Made by a program: the position numbers and the translations under genes. Under the pieces are notes generated by a model. It was not told where the DNA came from, searched no databases, and worked only from the letters and a program-made list of their open reading frames with translations. From Meconema thalassinum (lineage: Eukaryota; Arthropoda; Insecta; Orthoptera; Tettigoniidae): a stretch of 64,000 nt of DNA. Where the stretch lies: the NCBI GenBank assembly GCA_946902985.2, contig OX336389.2:1291450792-1291514791 (forward strand). Direction: 5' to 3'. The number at the start of each line of letters is the position of its first letter. Within the stretch, counting starts at the first letter, position 1. Shown here piece by piece: positions 10,427 through 21,324 of the stretch.

Positions 10427-13312
10427 TGGGTAGATTATTGGCTGAGGAATAACCTAACCACCAAGGGAAGATGATTATGAAAAGGAGGTAGGTTTCGGAC
10501 TGGAGAAAAAGGATAGAAAAATAGGAGGAAAGTCCCACAAAAGTTATGAATTTAACTTAAAATGCACTTAGAGGCGGTTGCCACCGCAAATCCGCTCTCT
10601 GATACCTAAAGTGGGTAAGGACCTGGTCGAAGCTGACGGGAACCGCAGCTAGGACTTGGGCGGTTTGCCAGAGAAAGGCTTTAGCGTATTCCCTCTCAAG
10701 CATGCATATGCCTACTATGGGGAAGGGTGATGGTCTGGCAAGACTGAGAGTAACAGATTTATTGTATGTCTGTTCAAAGAAATTCGTTTTTGCAAAGTAA
10801 TTCGAAGAATGCCAATAATTTGAATCAAGTTTGGTATTTCCAGTTTTCGAAGTTATAGAGTTCCTGAAAAAGCGACCAAGTGCTTCCAGGAAGGATAGTG
10901 ATAAAAATTATACCTTGGGGAGTAATTTTGGTAAGTGAACCAATGGTTGCATTTGGAAATGGCTAAGCTTTTACTCAGCAAGGAGCCGGCTAAAAGTTTA
11001 GACAAAGAGAAACACTTATCTTTTGGAAAACCAACCATAAGTTTTCGGAGAGGATCTCCACAAGCAGGTAGCTGGCGTAGCAAGCTATACTTGCCTTACT
11101 GGCCAGTTAGAATTAGCTATTAAAGCTGAGAGAAACTTTAACGAGATTACCACTAAGAGTTTTTGCTCAAAAGCAACGAGTGGTGAAAGCCCTATCAATA
11201 GATTTAATGGCATTGAGTAGGGAGAGCCAAGGTAAACAGGATCTTGCCTAACCGTTGTATTAGAGAAATTATAAATCCAAAAACAAATATTTAATTTATT
11301 TAACAAGGCAAAAGAGTCTAGTAAATTTGACAAGTATATAGTTTCAATTTTTAGTAACAATTTGGGGTCGCAGACCTCCTAACATTTAAAGTTTGCTCCA
11401 GGCAATTAACAATTCTTTAGGTTTCAAACCTTATATATGTACTAAAATCTTTGTAAGATTAAAAAAAGACAAATGAAGTGATTAAAGTTTAAACATTAAA
11501 TTGAGTACAAGGAGTGTACTTTAAGAAATTTCCAGGTAACTATTTTAGAAAAAGTTACAACTTCGAAAATAACAAAAAAAGAAAGCGGGTAGATTGAAGG
11601 AGAAGTTCCTATAACTTCTTATATTTATACAGAATTACGGTTGGTTATTATACAAATAAGGGCAGGTCACTACTGTGAAACCTGATGAGAAAGTCAAAAG
11701 GAAGGTTCTCGACCTCCTATGTTTAAGTAGGAATCACGAGCCAAATGGGGCAGTTTCCCTTTCGTGAGACCTAGAAATAACTCACTCATGAGTTTAGAGA
11801 ATTGTTTTCCTTGATTATAGGGTAGAAACAATGTAAGCTTGAACCGTGTATAAAACACGTAGTTATGCAGAAATTAATTAATGATAAACAAGCAAAATGG
11901 AAGGGCACTTCGTTAGAGTGACACCTCATAGAAAATGATCTAGAGTTGCAATTTTATTAATATGGTTTGTTAGTAGAAGGTTTAGGAAAGATCAATTGGG
12001 ATTTAGGATCAATGTTCATGGCCTTATTTAATGTAAACGGACGATCGCGACGCGGTACAAAAGTTGAACAAGCACTAGTTATCACTATAGTCTTTTGAAT
12101 AGATGAAAAATTCACTGTAGTAACACGAAAGTTTATGGCAAAGAAAGTTATTGCAATGATGAAAAAGGACTGGTTGCACTAGATAGGCGAAAGTCTATTA
12201 CTTGAGAAAGTTGTGGATTACAATTAAATGCGCCATAGAACATTCCAACGGTGGAAGAAAATTCGCTATTGAGCTTTAATTCAGAAGTGAGATTCTTCAA
12301 TTTTAAATAGTATTCTCACAAGTGAGTGAAAAATACATGACGGCAGGACTTGTAGATAAAGTACAGGATCTGGAAGGTTCCAGAACGATCTTAATAGAAG
12401 AATGGGGCCAAAGTTAATCCAGCGGAGGAACTAGCTTGGTAATTTATAGACAGCGGGTATTAGATAATATCCCACGTGGTGAGAAGATTTCTCATTTAAA
12501 TAGCTTAAGAAAAGCTACTTTCTATTAAGGTTGGCTTAGACAGACAAAAGCTCAACATGGCAAATCCCGCGAAGAATGATTACCGCCCCAAATAAGTAAT
12601 CTCACGCTGTCTATAAAATAATCAATAAAAGCATGTAGATAATAAAACTGATGAAGATGAGGTTAAAACCTTAAGTCTGTACTTATCTTGGTTGCATGTC
12701 GAAGTTGAAGTTCCCTTTGACGAATACTTAATGTGCCAACATGGCGTAGAACGTAGAGAGTGCCTCTTGGTTTGAGGAGACTGGCTCTAGTTGAGCCTTG
12801 ACTGACCGAGTCAACTGCCGACTTACAAGTGAGACCCACTCAGCGAAGCGCGGAGGGTCCAAGGAGAGGAAAAGAGTGGGGGTAGGAGACAAAAGGAAAA
12901 CATATAAGCATGACCAATATTGTAAACTTAAATTCTCTTGAGGAAATGGTCTTCAAAGAGTTGATAGCAGGCGATACTAGCACAGCCTGGTGGGTGAAAG
13001 AGTAGACGAAGTTCTCTTGATCACGGAGATAATAGCTGGCGATGGCAACGAGATCGGGTGGCCAGATGGAAAAGGAAGTCTTCTTGCACCAGGAAGAATT
13101 GAGGAGCTTCAGAGATTCGCTGCTAGATGACGCTAGGTGGGTCATGGAAGATATATATCTAGAACAGACTCACAATGACATAAGAGACATGACCACCAAA
13201 GAGAAACTAGGAGATCACTGTTGGTGTTTGAGAATAAGGATGAAATGAACAAGCAAAGAGCATTAAAAAGAATACTCTATCTTACCGTGTATTCCAAGAA
13301 TACACCAAAAGG
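10427..13312. mobile_element. Unclassified ~2.9-kb non-coding insertion splitting a tandem array
   Basis: The left array stops mid-unit after 'atgtaaagt' and the right array restarts at 'aaaatataactggcgg', exactly where the unit would continue. This stretch is therefore an insertion. AAAG at both junctions (left 'gtaaag', right 'caaaag') may be a 4-bp TSD. A partial relative lies at 54620-55850: shared blocks include 'gggaagatgat', 'ggctaa.cttttactcagca' and 'gctatacttgcctta'. The longest open frames are ~100 codons or less and have no recognisable gag, pol or transposase motif. A non-coding LTR-element derivative is possible but no LTR pair was found. Confidence 0.55.
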
Positions 13313-13600
13313 AAAATATAACTGGCGGATTACAAAGTGGGACATTGCTCTTGTAAAATGTAAAGTAAAATATAACTGGCGGATTACAAAATGGGACATT
13401 GATCTTCAAATTTTAAAGTAAAATATAACCGGTGGATTACAAAGCGGGACATTGCTCTCGTAAAATGTAAAGTAAAATATAACCGGTGGATTACAAAGCG
13501 GGATATTGCTCTCGTAAAATGTAACGTAGAATATAACTGGCGGATTACAAGGTGGGCCATTGATCTTTAAAATGTAAAGTAAAATATAACGGGCGGAAAA
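13313..13600 (+). repeat. 54-bp tandem array, right part, about 5 copies
   Basis: Same unit and orientation as 9637-10426, including the rarer 'atcttcaaatttt' type of middle. Units at 13430-13540 share a 'ggtggattacaaagcggga' variant, so local copying has continued after the insertion. The array decays into 'gggcggaaaataggtg' at its right edge. Confidence 0.93.
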
Positions 13601-14340
13601 TAGGTGATATTTTATTACATTCTTTACAACTACAGTTACAGTAGAAGTAACTAAAAATGTACGCTACAATATGTTTTAGTGAAATATGAACTCAACACAC
13701 ATATATTCATATATTTTTATAAGCCAAATTTAGAAGAAAAAAACACGAAAGTATACTCATCATCACCAAGACCACCACAGAGGCGACTGATGTAACGTCT
13801 GCAGTATGCTAGATGGTATTACCCTTTCACAAATTGATTGCCGGCGGTCAAGATGGGAACTATTCTTTGTTTATTTGTGCCACACGTCAGCCTGCTTCAT
13901 TGACAGGTACAGTTGCGCAAGTAGGATATGACTCAGATCTAGTAGCCTCAGTCATCGTTTAACAAATGTCCGTGGTGACATGAGCTCCTGTGACGCTTAT
14001 CTGACGCAATGCTGCTTGACTTATGTGCAGACTGCATTCTGTCAACACTGTGTCCGCTGTACCGCGCGGGGCTCCTGCTACAATAATCGACAAACACTGG
14101 CGCAGCCATGCTCAGCAGTAATCAAATGTTAAATGGGTAATATGGTCTTATTCATATACCAGGTGAATCAGCTGCCCCTATTAATATTGTTTTATACAAC
14201 CCAACTAGCGCGTGTTGTCAGGAAGGTTGATATTTCTCTGCTTGTATCCAGTATGGTATTAACGAACTGCAAGCATATCCGGCAAACGATACTGAACACT
14301 ACTGTTTTCCCTCGAAGTAATGTGACTATATACTAACGAA
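13601..14340. other. No recognised feature
   Basis: A+T-rich at first, then a mixed-composition stretch with a 67-codon open frame (14133-14336) lacking any domain. Confidence 0.5.
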
Positions 14341-14464
14341 AAACGATCCAGAGATGTCAGCGTAAAATGGAAAGAAAGATACTCCATATCTGATCGAGAG
14401 ACAGAATACGGAGTGAAGATATAAGAACGAGAACCGGCATGAAAGACGCTATGATATCAGCATA

Positions 14465-14929
14465 CAGTGGTGGATCCAGGCCTTGCGGGGCCCTGGGCGA
14501 TATGATAAGGTGTGGCCCACAATAATAGGAAATTAAAAAAATATCAAATCCAATGGAAAATAGTTTGGTAATAATAATAAAATAAAGAATAGTTACAATA
14601 TTTTGAATACACTACAGTACATTTTTTTAAACAATATGAAATAAACCTTTAAGTCCCCTTGAAGAAGATTATGTAAACTATGAAATATTAAAATATTACT
14701 TTGTGACTTTTTTCCCGGCTAAAGTATTCTATTATTTCACTGAAATCGAAACTTGCTAAACGTTCACGGGAGGTCATAGCTGCACTGAAAAAAGGAATAT
14801 GAATTATAAATTAGTTTGAAAAGTATACTTAATTAATTAATTAAATTTATAAAATCCATGGCGCGGGGCCTCCCGGACGACGGGGCCCTGGGTGGTCGCC
14901 CTCCTCGCCCTCCCCTAGATACGCCCCTG
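14465..14929 (+). mobile_element. Non-autonomous hAT element (465 bp)
   Basis: The 8-bp TSD tcagcata is at 14457-14464 and 14930-14937. The ends are imperfect inverted repeats: CAGTGGTGGATCCAGG and CAGGGGCGTATCTAGG. Subterminal 'ggggccctggg' blocks occur at both sides. The centre is A+T-rich and non-coding. It sits in a LINE fragment, so it inserted after that fragment. Confidence 0.88.
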
Positions 14930-14955
14930 TCAGCATATCAGCTCAAATGGAAATG

Positions 14956-15080
14956 AAAAAAGGATGGAAGCTTGTAGTTTAACGTGACCGTTAATCTGTA
15001 GATCATAAGCCACGGGACCTCCTTTTTACGTGGAATCCGAACCACAGGACATGGCATTTCGCTTCGAAAATCTCACATGC
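14956..15080 (-). mobile_element. SINE family A, 5'-truncated
   Basis: The minus strand carries the body 'gcatgtgagattttcgaag' to 'aagcttcc' but not the tRNA-like head. The 12-bp TSD caaatggaaatg lies at 14944-14955 and 15081-15092. Loss of the promoter end with an intact duplication indicates incomplete reverse transcription at insertion. Confidence 0.88.
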
Positions 15081-15328
15081 CAAATGGAAATGGGGAGGAC
15101 ATGTAGCAAGACTAGATCAAAACCGATGGACTTACAAAATGACGATGTGTGACCCAAGAATAGGAAGACGAAATGTGGGAAGACAAAGAACTCGATGGGC
15201 GGACATGTTCGCAAGATGGGGAGGTAAGCAATGGTCAAGAACATCAAAGGTGAAACAAGAGTTGAATAACTTAGGAAAACTCGCGTGTAGTGAACAAGGA
15301 ATCGCTATCAGCGATGCATCTGGATAAA

Positions 15329-16461
15329 GTGCTAATTTAGAAAGAGATAGATGAGACTAAGGAAATAGTTACATATTGTATACTACTCTCTACAACGTGA
15401 TTATTCATACAGAAAGCATTAACCATATGTGTCAAAGAAGCAGTAAGGCGTTTGGTGTGACATCACCCAACACACACATCCTACATGTGCGAAGGATGTA
15501 TACGTGTAATAGAGGTGACAAGTCATTCAACATTCGGAGAGTCATTCCTGAAATACTTTGTACAGATGTCTTAATTGCAAAATGGCATTCTAAACTGTAG
15601 CCAAACATCCAAAGGGGGAAGAAGCGACTACCTGGTAAAGAAGTGACAAATCTACCGGAAACCATGCCAAGGAGTAACATATACGCCAACGCTAGGACAA
15701 CGGGAACCCTTGGATCAAATGATGCTCCTCAGGACGTGCTTACCTGATGATTACCTGTCCATGCAATGCTGGAGGCCATAGCCCTTATGGGATTTGTAAG
15801 GCTGTTTTATTTTATATTTTATTTATTATTATTCTCCGAATACAATAATAATAATAACGTCATAATGTTAAAGCACTCTTATTACCTCAGCATGCTAACT
15901 GACAGTCTTACCGTAACTAATACTAACTGCTTTATCTCACAATGAATCGCGATTATTCTTCCAGTGAACTGAAAGAAGTTATGTTGTGTTACTGCCGATA
16001 CTGTCTTAATACAAACTTCAGCTTTCACTCGTAGGGCATACAGTCCTGCTACGCACCTAAGGTAGTGAAATTGCCGACATATCAGGGGCGTCCACTGCTC
16101 TTCGGCTTTCCAGGCGCCAGGGTTGCCTACTTTCTGAGCTGTATGCATCTGTTTTACCTTCTATACCAGGGCCATCCAGTCATCGCGCTCGGAGAGCACT
16201 GGGTAGTCAGACTAGCGCTCCTTCCCCTACCACCACTACACTGTGGCAGCGAGGAGACCCGAGGCAGACGGACGTTGTTCGGACCACGCTGACTAGATGC
16301 GTACGGTACGCACAGTCGTGCGGCCGACAGCTTCTGTGGTTTTGTTGACATCATATAGATAGGGCTGTTTTGCCATAAAACATATACCGCATATGCAAAT
16401 CGAATGGCACTCCGATGTATGGAATGTGCAGGAAACGAACGCATGTGATTTATTCCAAACT
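15329..16461. other. No recognised feature
   Basis: Several overlapping open frames of 70-104 codons on both strands (for example 16154-16468 minus) show no domain. The stretch 16040-16300 is relatively GC-rich but I cannot assign it. A small (ata)n run lies near 15840. Confidence 0.45.
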
Positions 16462-17480
16462 GAAACAAGAGTTTAGTGCTTTTCAGTCGGTCAACACGAA
16501 TGTACCCAAAGGGATGGGTTATGCCCTAATCCTGAAATAAATTACATGAGATTAATAAAACACTAGGATGACCAGTTTCGATCGTCAAGCGATCATCATC
16601 AGATCCATTACACTTAGGCTATAAAATCTATGTTTGAAATACAGGTGAAAATATTTACAATATGTACAATTATTTAGTTGCAGTATTGGTACTGCAACTG
16701 TCAGTGTATGCTAAATGCAGTATATATGATGTTAGGTGAAATGCTAAATGGTGATAGCTATCCGGAGTTTGTACTTTGGAGAGATTATATGGTTGTCAAA
16801 ATCAACTATGGTTAAACCATAAAATTATAGGCTAACTACTTATCTGATTGTCTTCCTTACTACAGCTACTCGCAGTTTTCGTGCTCACTGTAACTCACGG
16901 TGCGGTCGACTGCGGTGGTTATCTTAACGACTGGTTTTTCCCTGCCTTCTACCCCCTGCCCATACGTGCTGTGCGGAGTCATAGCGATGTGTTTATGTGA
17001 GGTGTTGCCAACCTAGATAAGATGTATGTTATTGAATGAGGTGGGTCTACAACTATTAAAGACCGTGGATTAGCCCTCGCCACGCGTGGACCATAAGCCA
17101 TTCGAACTAAGCGTTGACGGTCTTATAAGGACGTCCCGGCACCTTTAATACTGCCGCGAATATGGGCCTTGGTTTATTGCAGAAGAAAAGTACATCGTAC
17201 ACCTGATCCAGATAACATTTACTTATTAAAAACCCCTAATTTCCCCCCTTTTTTATCTAGCTTGGCTGTGTCGCTAAATTGTGTCTTGTTTCCGACAGGG
17301 TGTGTTTTTTAGTAGCGTGAAGAGGGGTGAGCTCTCCATGAACGTGTGTTCATTCAGATTGTTGGGATTGTTTCGTTTGGCTAGGTGTATCTCGATTGCT
17401 TCCTTTATGTCAAGAGCTCTGCCTTTCGATTCGTGATGGATTATTTTAAGGTCCGACTCTATGTAGGTAAACTGTGCCCC
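16462..17480 (-). mobile_element. Penelope-like element 3' portion, reverse orientation
   Basis: This is the reverse complement of 29207-30196 of the better-preserved copy. It holds the end of the GIY-YIG reading frame (17290-17480), the 3' untranslated part and the terminal repeat with its hammerhead motif. On the minus strand the conserved piece ILHHESKGRALDI-like gives way to the frame end before 'ctagcttggctgtgtcgc'. The upstream reverse transcriptase is absent. It abuts a second, plus-strand fragment at 17481, so the two point away from a common centre. Confidence 0.85.
16566..16606 (-). ncRNA. Hammerhead ribozyme motif (type I), Penelope terminal repeat
   Basis: On the minus strand the order is GGAT, CTGATGA, a 5-bp hairpin (GATCG/CGATC) with loop CTTGA, GAAA, C-TG-G as a minimal helix III, GTC, ATCC. 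GGAT pairs with ATCC as helix I. All invariant core bases of the hammerhead are present, and cleavage would fall after GTC. Hammerheads with very short helix III are known from Penelope-like elements, where a dimer is thought to be the active form. Confidence 0.85.
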
Positions 17481-17784
17481 GCGTCACACAATTTAGCGAC
17501 ACAGCCAAGCTAGATAAAAATGGGGGGAAATTAGGGGTTTTTTAATAGCTAAATGTTATCTGGATCAGGTGTACGATGTACTTTTCTTCTGCAATAAACC
17601 AAGGCCCATATTCGCGGCAGTATTAAAGGTGCCGGGACGTCCTCATAAGACCGTCAACGCTTAGTTCGAATGGGTTATGCTCCACGCGTGGCGAGGGCTA
17701 ATCCACGGTCTTTAATAGTTGTAGACCCACCTCATTCAATAACATACATCTTATCTAGGTTGGCAACACCTCACATAAACATAT
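17481..17784 (+). mobile_element. Penelope-like element fragment, forward orientation
   Basis: Matches 29385-29690 of the better copy, from 'tttagcgacacagccaagct' to 'cacctcacataaaca'. It stops before the ribozyme-bearing terminal repeat. With the preceding reverse copy it forms an inverted repeat: about 300 bp on each side of 17480 are complementary. Confidence 0.8.
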
Positions 17785-18831
17785 CGCCATGGAAGAATAA
17801 TACTAGGAAGCGAAGCTCCCATAAGGCCAATGGTTATCACTTTCTAATTTCGACCTTCAGCTGTTACACCTTACCGCACTCTGGTGAGTGTTGTGAGTAA
17901 GACACCGCCATATGGCGCGGCATTTAAAATTACAAATGTATGCTAAATTTTGAGGTTAGGTAGTTAATTTTGCAAGTACTTGATATTACAGTTTCCCATG
18001 TTTTAGTTTTAGAATTGCATACGTCCGTGGAAATGTAAATAACATTGCAATTATTTAATTCTCCCGCGAGTGTTTTCGAAGTCCCAATATACAAAGTTTC
18101 AATAGGTCAACTTATTTATAAAATAGGATGAATGAGGAAGTTTTGAAGGAAATAAACAAATAAAATGAAGACATATGAATATATATTTTTTTAGGCAATT
18201 ACATATAATTTACAAATAATACAGTATATGGCAATTGTACATGTAAAACAAGATATATGAATACATACAATTTACAAATTTTATAAAACAATTCAATATG
18301 AATATAGTGGTTGTCTCACTTGTAGGCCTGTCCCTCAAAACAGTTGGTGAGATGCAGTGCACAGAAAAGGGCTTAATTGTAGTCTTTTATGCAAGTGCAT
18401 ACTTTACCAATCATCAGATTGGAGATATCGCTCCACACATTTCATCTTCCTATTCCTCCTTGTGTTTCTGAAATGACATGCAGCGGGTCAAGACAAGCAA
18501 CTTTATGTTGTTTCTAACTTCTGTTACAAATTTATCGTTGGTAAATATCTTTAGAACCAAGTATATTTGGTAACGCTTCGGGAAATTAGCTGAAATAATT
18601 TTATGAATAATAATTGTGGAAATGATGTCATAATAGATGTTTTCTCCTACGCTGTCTATAACCCACCCCGCCGTCCCCTTTTTATAACATGACTTACAGA
18701 TGTCAGATGTGCCGACCATTATAGACGTGATTTATGGGACAAAACAAATATTGACAATCCAACACATACGGCAAGCGCAGGCATGTGGTGATTGTTTTAT
18801 GCAGCGCTCGTTTCGTTGTGTCTCTATGTTA
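17785..18831. other. No recognised feature
   Basis: The first ~25 bp are complementary to 26023-26048, next to another Penelope fragment. An 89-codon open frame (18450-18719, minus) has no domain I recognise. 'Cgctgtctataacccacc' near 18650 is complementary to a motif at 19269 and 23845, so it may be part of the transposon at 19762-21170. Confidence 0.4.
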
Positions 18832-19050
18832 AGGCCTAACATACAAAAACAAACCTAACCTGGGGCTAACGGCCCAGACCCCCTAGCTTGTAGTACATGC
18901 AGTAATTTTCGGCCAGACTGTGCTTAAACTAGTAGTGGACATAAATTCTATCTTATTAAGGTTTCACATACAAAATTAAACCTAACCTGGGGCTAAAACC
19001 CCAGACCCAATTGCTTGTAGTACAAACAGTAATTTTCAGCCAGACAGAAG
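18832..19050 (+). repeat. Local direct duplication, two ~105-bp units
   Basis: Two blocks, each starting 'aggcctaacatacaaaaaca' or 'aggtttcacatacaaaatta', share 'aacctaacctggggctaa', 'ccagaccc', 'cttgtagtac' and 'cagtaattttc.gccagac'. They are separated by about 120 bp start to start. Confidence 0.85.
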
Positions 19051-19109
19051 CCAATAGTATCTCGCTTAGCTCGCTACATATGACCTGTGTCTGTCACTTG
19101 AAGACATGT

Positions 19110-19360
19110 TGCTTATTTTAGGGGCTGCGACATCGTGGTCATATAGTGCCATGTATTTGTTTGATAACCTGTGTTATTGTAATGGCTGTACTAGTGTGTG
19201 TATTGACAAAACATACTGGTACCTCTAACAAATTGTGAGAGACAAATGTTTCAAATGAGGAAGGAGGGTGGGTTATAGACAGCGGAGGAGTGAACTGCAT
19301 CATTTCCAGATCAATTTTGAATCATTATAAATGTTTTTCTAAATACTGTAAAAGATTAAT
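19110..19360 (+). repeat. Fragments of repeats shared with 23845, 32190 and 33470
   Basis: Part one (19125-19212, 'acatcgtggtcat' to 'actagtgtgtgtatt') recurs at 32190-32270 and 33455-33890. Part two (19269-19360, 'gggttatagacagcgga' on) recurs at 23845-23905. Neither contains coding sequence. Confidence 0.65.
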
Positions 19361-19761
19361 TGTGAAGGAAACAAGAACCTGACTTTTAAACTCCCACTTG
19401 GATAATATGATTTTCATATCTTTTCAAGTGTTTCAAGGGGCAATTGCAAAACTAAATGAGTCAACTGTTTTGTGAAATTGAGTTAAGATTATGGTAACAT
19501 TCAGTGAGGATGGTTACACATTGTGTGCAAATACATCTGTCACGTTGCTCCTTGTATGCAATACAGGCTACACGATTCCAGGCTAAGAGCAGTCAGTGAC
19601 TCATGTAGTTCCTGCACTGAATGCAGTGCGAGTTCTAAGCGCTGTAAAGCAGGAATATCTAAAGCACACGAGCTGCGCTCTACAGGATCGCCCCCGTCTT
19701 CTTTTAAATCGTAAGTTTACCTAGTTCTCTGTTCGAAAAGTAACGTGCATCAGTTTTCTAG

Positions 19762-21170
19762 GTGGACATGTCAAGTAGCAGTGAAACGGACAGCAATAAT
19801 GGGAACCAAGTAAAGAAAAGGAGAAGAAATCCTGAAACACACAAAAGGAATGCCATCCGCACAGCGAAGGTAAAAGTTGAGGAGCATGTTCATTGGCGGG
19901 GGAAGGTTTTCAAAAAGAGAACTAATGGCCCAAACTTCAACTGTGGTATGAAGTGCTTTTCTAAGTTAACACCCGAAGAGCCAACATACACACTTTATCG
20001 CTTCAATGAATTTGCGACTAAAAATGAACAGGACATATACATACAGCAGTTAATTGAGAAGAGGTACATAAGGAAACGTAGACCTAGGAAGGATTCCAAA
20101 AGTAGGATATCTAACTTTCATTATTTTGTCACGAGTGGATCCATTAAGGTGCATGTTTGTAAGAAAGCATTCATGTCATTTCACGGAATTACAGACAGAC
20201 GGGTCCGTCGTTATGCACGTTATTGTTGGAAAGACAGTCTCCAATAGATCCAAAACCAAACGTAGTTCCTGGAGATGTATGTGTAGGCCTAACATTTAAT
20301 CTTATAATTCAGAAAAAAAAAACAATTACTTCTGACACCATGTAACATTTACATGCAGGTTTATATGGTAATCAAATAATAGCTAACAAGATATATTGAG
20401 TGCCAACATTTATTATTGTATGTAAGCCTATATGTTTAAGTAACAAAGACTGGCATCGTTGTTCAATGTATTACAGGGATGTGTGTTTGGATTATCGAAT
20501 ATCGAATCCTAAGGTTATCGTTACAGTATGCAAGACAATACATCAACATATTGAATCGTTCCCTACGAGGTGTACACATTATGGTGAAAGGCGACTTCTG
20601 TATCTACAGTAGTTGTGAGATTAGACGTGAATAAAATGTATGCCATGCTCACCGATGCAAACCCAGGGGTTCCTATAAAATATCAGTTTTATCTCCACTA
20701 TTTTATGGAAAATATTAAATTACGTTTCGGAAGGCCGCAAGTTGACATATGTAGAGTATGTGAAGAACGGGCTGTGAAAATAAAATCACCATCATTATCA
20801 GAATCAGCAAAGCGTACTGCAGTTGCTGAATTAATGGTACATAAAACGCGCGCCGTGGTGGCCATGAGCACTAACATGCTACCCCGTGTCTCGCTGGCAT
20901 CGGGAGAGCGTGGGTTCGAATCCCACCTCGACCGCCCTGAAAATGGTTTTCGTGGTTTCCTATTTTTACTACCAGGCAAATACCGGGACCGTGAAGGTGA
21001 CGCAAATAAGGGATAAAATGAAGTCTGTTCATTGCTCTTGAAGTACATAGAGAGTGTTGTACAAGATACAATAAATGTGTTGTACTTATTCTCTGACGGA
21101 TGCCCAGGGCAAAACAAAAACCACACTCTACAAAAATCTCGGCACGCATGCCATACGTTGTTGGCATGTT
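19762..21170 (+). pseudogene. Transposase-like gene of an arthropod family, broken
   Basis: A first frame (19762-20247, 161 codons) is lysine/arginine-rich, with NCGMKCFSK, QDIYIQQLI, then VCKKAFMSFHGITDRRVRR. A second block (20510-20850) reads HQHIESFPTRCTHYG and, after a frameshift near 20612, LDVNKMYAM and RFGRPQVDICRVCEE. A third, after a SINE, reads LFSDGCPGQNKN (21085-21120). This order matches a family of unnamed transposase-like proteins common in insect genomes, in which 'SDxCxGQNKN' is probably part of the catalytic core. A stop after the first block, the frameshift and the SINE make it inactive. I have no firm superfamily name for it. Confidence 0.7.
20850..21018 (+). mobile_element. 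tRNA-derived SINE, family D
   Basis: The tRNA-like part has a B-box 'gtgggttcgaatcccacc'. The body follows: 'gccctgaaaatggttttcgt', 'ggtttcc' and 'accaggcaaataccggg'. A second copy is at 52449-52680. It disrupts the transposase pseudogene just after its VHKTRA peptide. The flanks share ataaaa, too short to prove a TSD. Confidence 0.8.
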
Positions 21171-21324
21171 AGAGAACCCATTTGAATTCAGTAGGCCGTG
21201 ATCATAATAGCAAAATTATCTCGGGATTTTCCGCCAACACAACGTTCCTCCTTTCTCTACTAGAAAGTGCTATAGTGTTAACGAGCTTAGATATCTAACC
21301 TCCTTGACTGTCATAGCAGTCCAA

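Larger units (their letters stand above)
14341..15328 (+). pseudogene. LINE reverse-transcriptase C-terminus, interrupted twice
   Basis: The pieces 14358-14464, 14938-14950 and 15084-15328 read in order as the C-terminal tail typical of endonuclease/reverse-transcriptase polyproteins of non-LTR elements. The first gives RKMERKILHI, a stop, then SRDRIRSEDIRTRTG; the last gives KWGGHVARLDQNRW and RRNVGRQRTRWADMF. In the family this tail follows the RT domain. A hAT MITE (14465-14929) and a SINE (14956-15080) split it, each with its own TSD. With the stop codon present and the 5' end missing, it is a dead 5'-truncated copy. Confidence 0.8.

Noticed and set aside
9714..10538. Periodic 18-residue repeat proteins on the minus strand
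   Set aside because: The 54-bp unit is a multiple of three, so one strand stays open by chance; there is no start context, and the frame changes with each indel.
12840..13145. 101-codon open frame on the minus strand (and 13042-13248 plus)
   Set aside because: No recognisable domain; overlapping frames on both strands; not kept in the related copy at 54620-55850.
10427..13312. Possible rRNA or mitochondrial DNA insert
   Set aside because: The purine-rich look suggested rRNA, but no universally conserved rRNA words were found, and a diverged copy inside the window points to a dispersed repeat.
18450..18719. 89-codon frame with CKSCYKKGTAGWV
   Set aside because: A CxxC pair alone is too little to call a protein family; it might belong to the nearby transposon but I could not show it.
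20698..21167. Minus-strand frames of 98 and 142 codons
   Set aside because: They run across the SINE and the transposase pseudogene; similar frames recur wherever this SINE family occurs.
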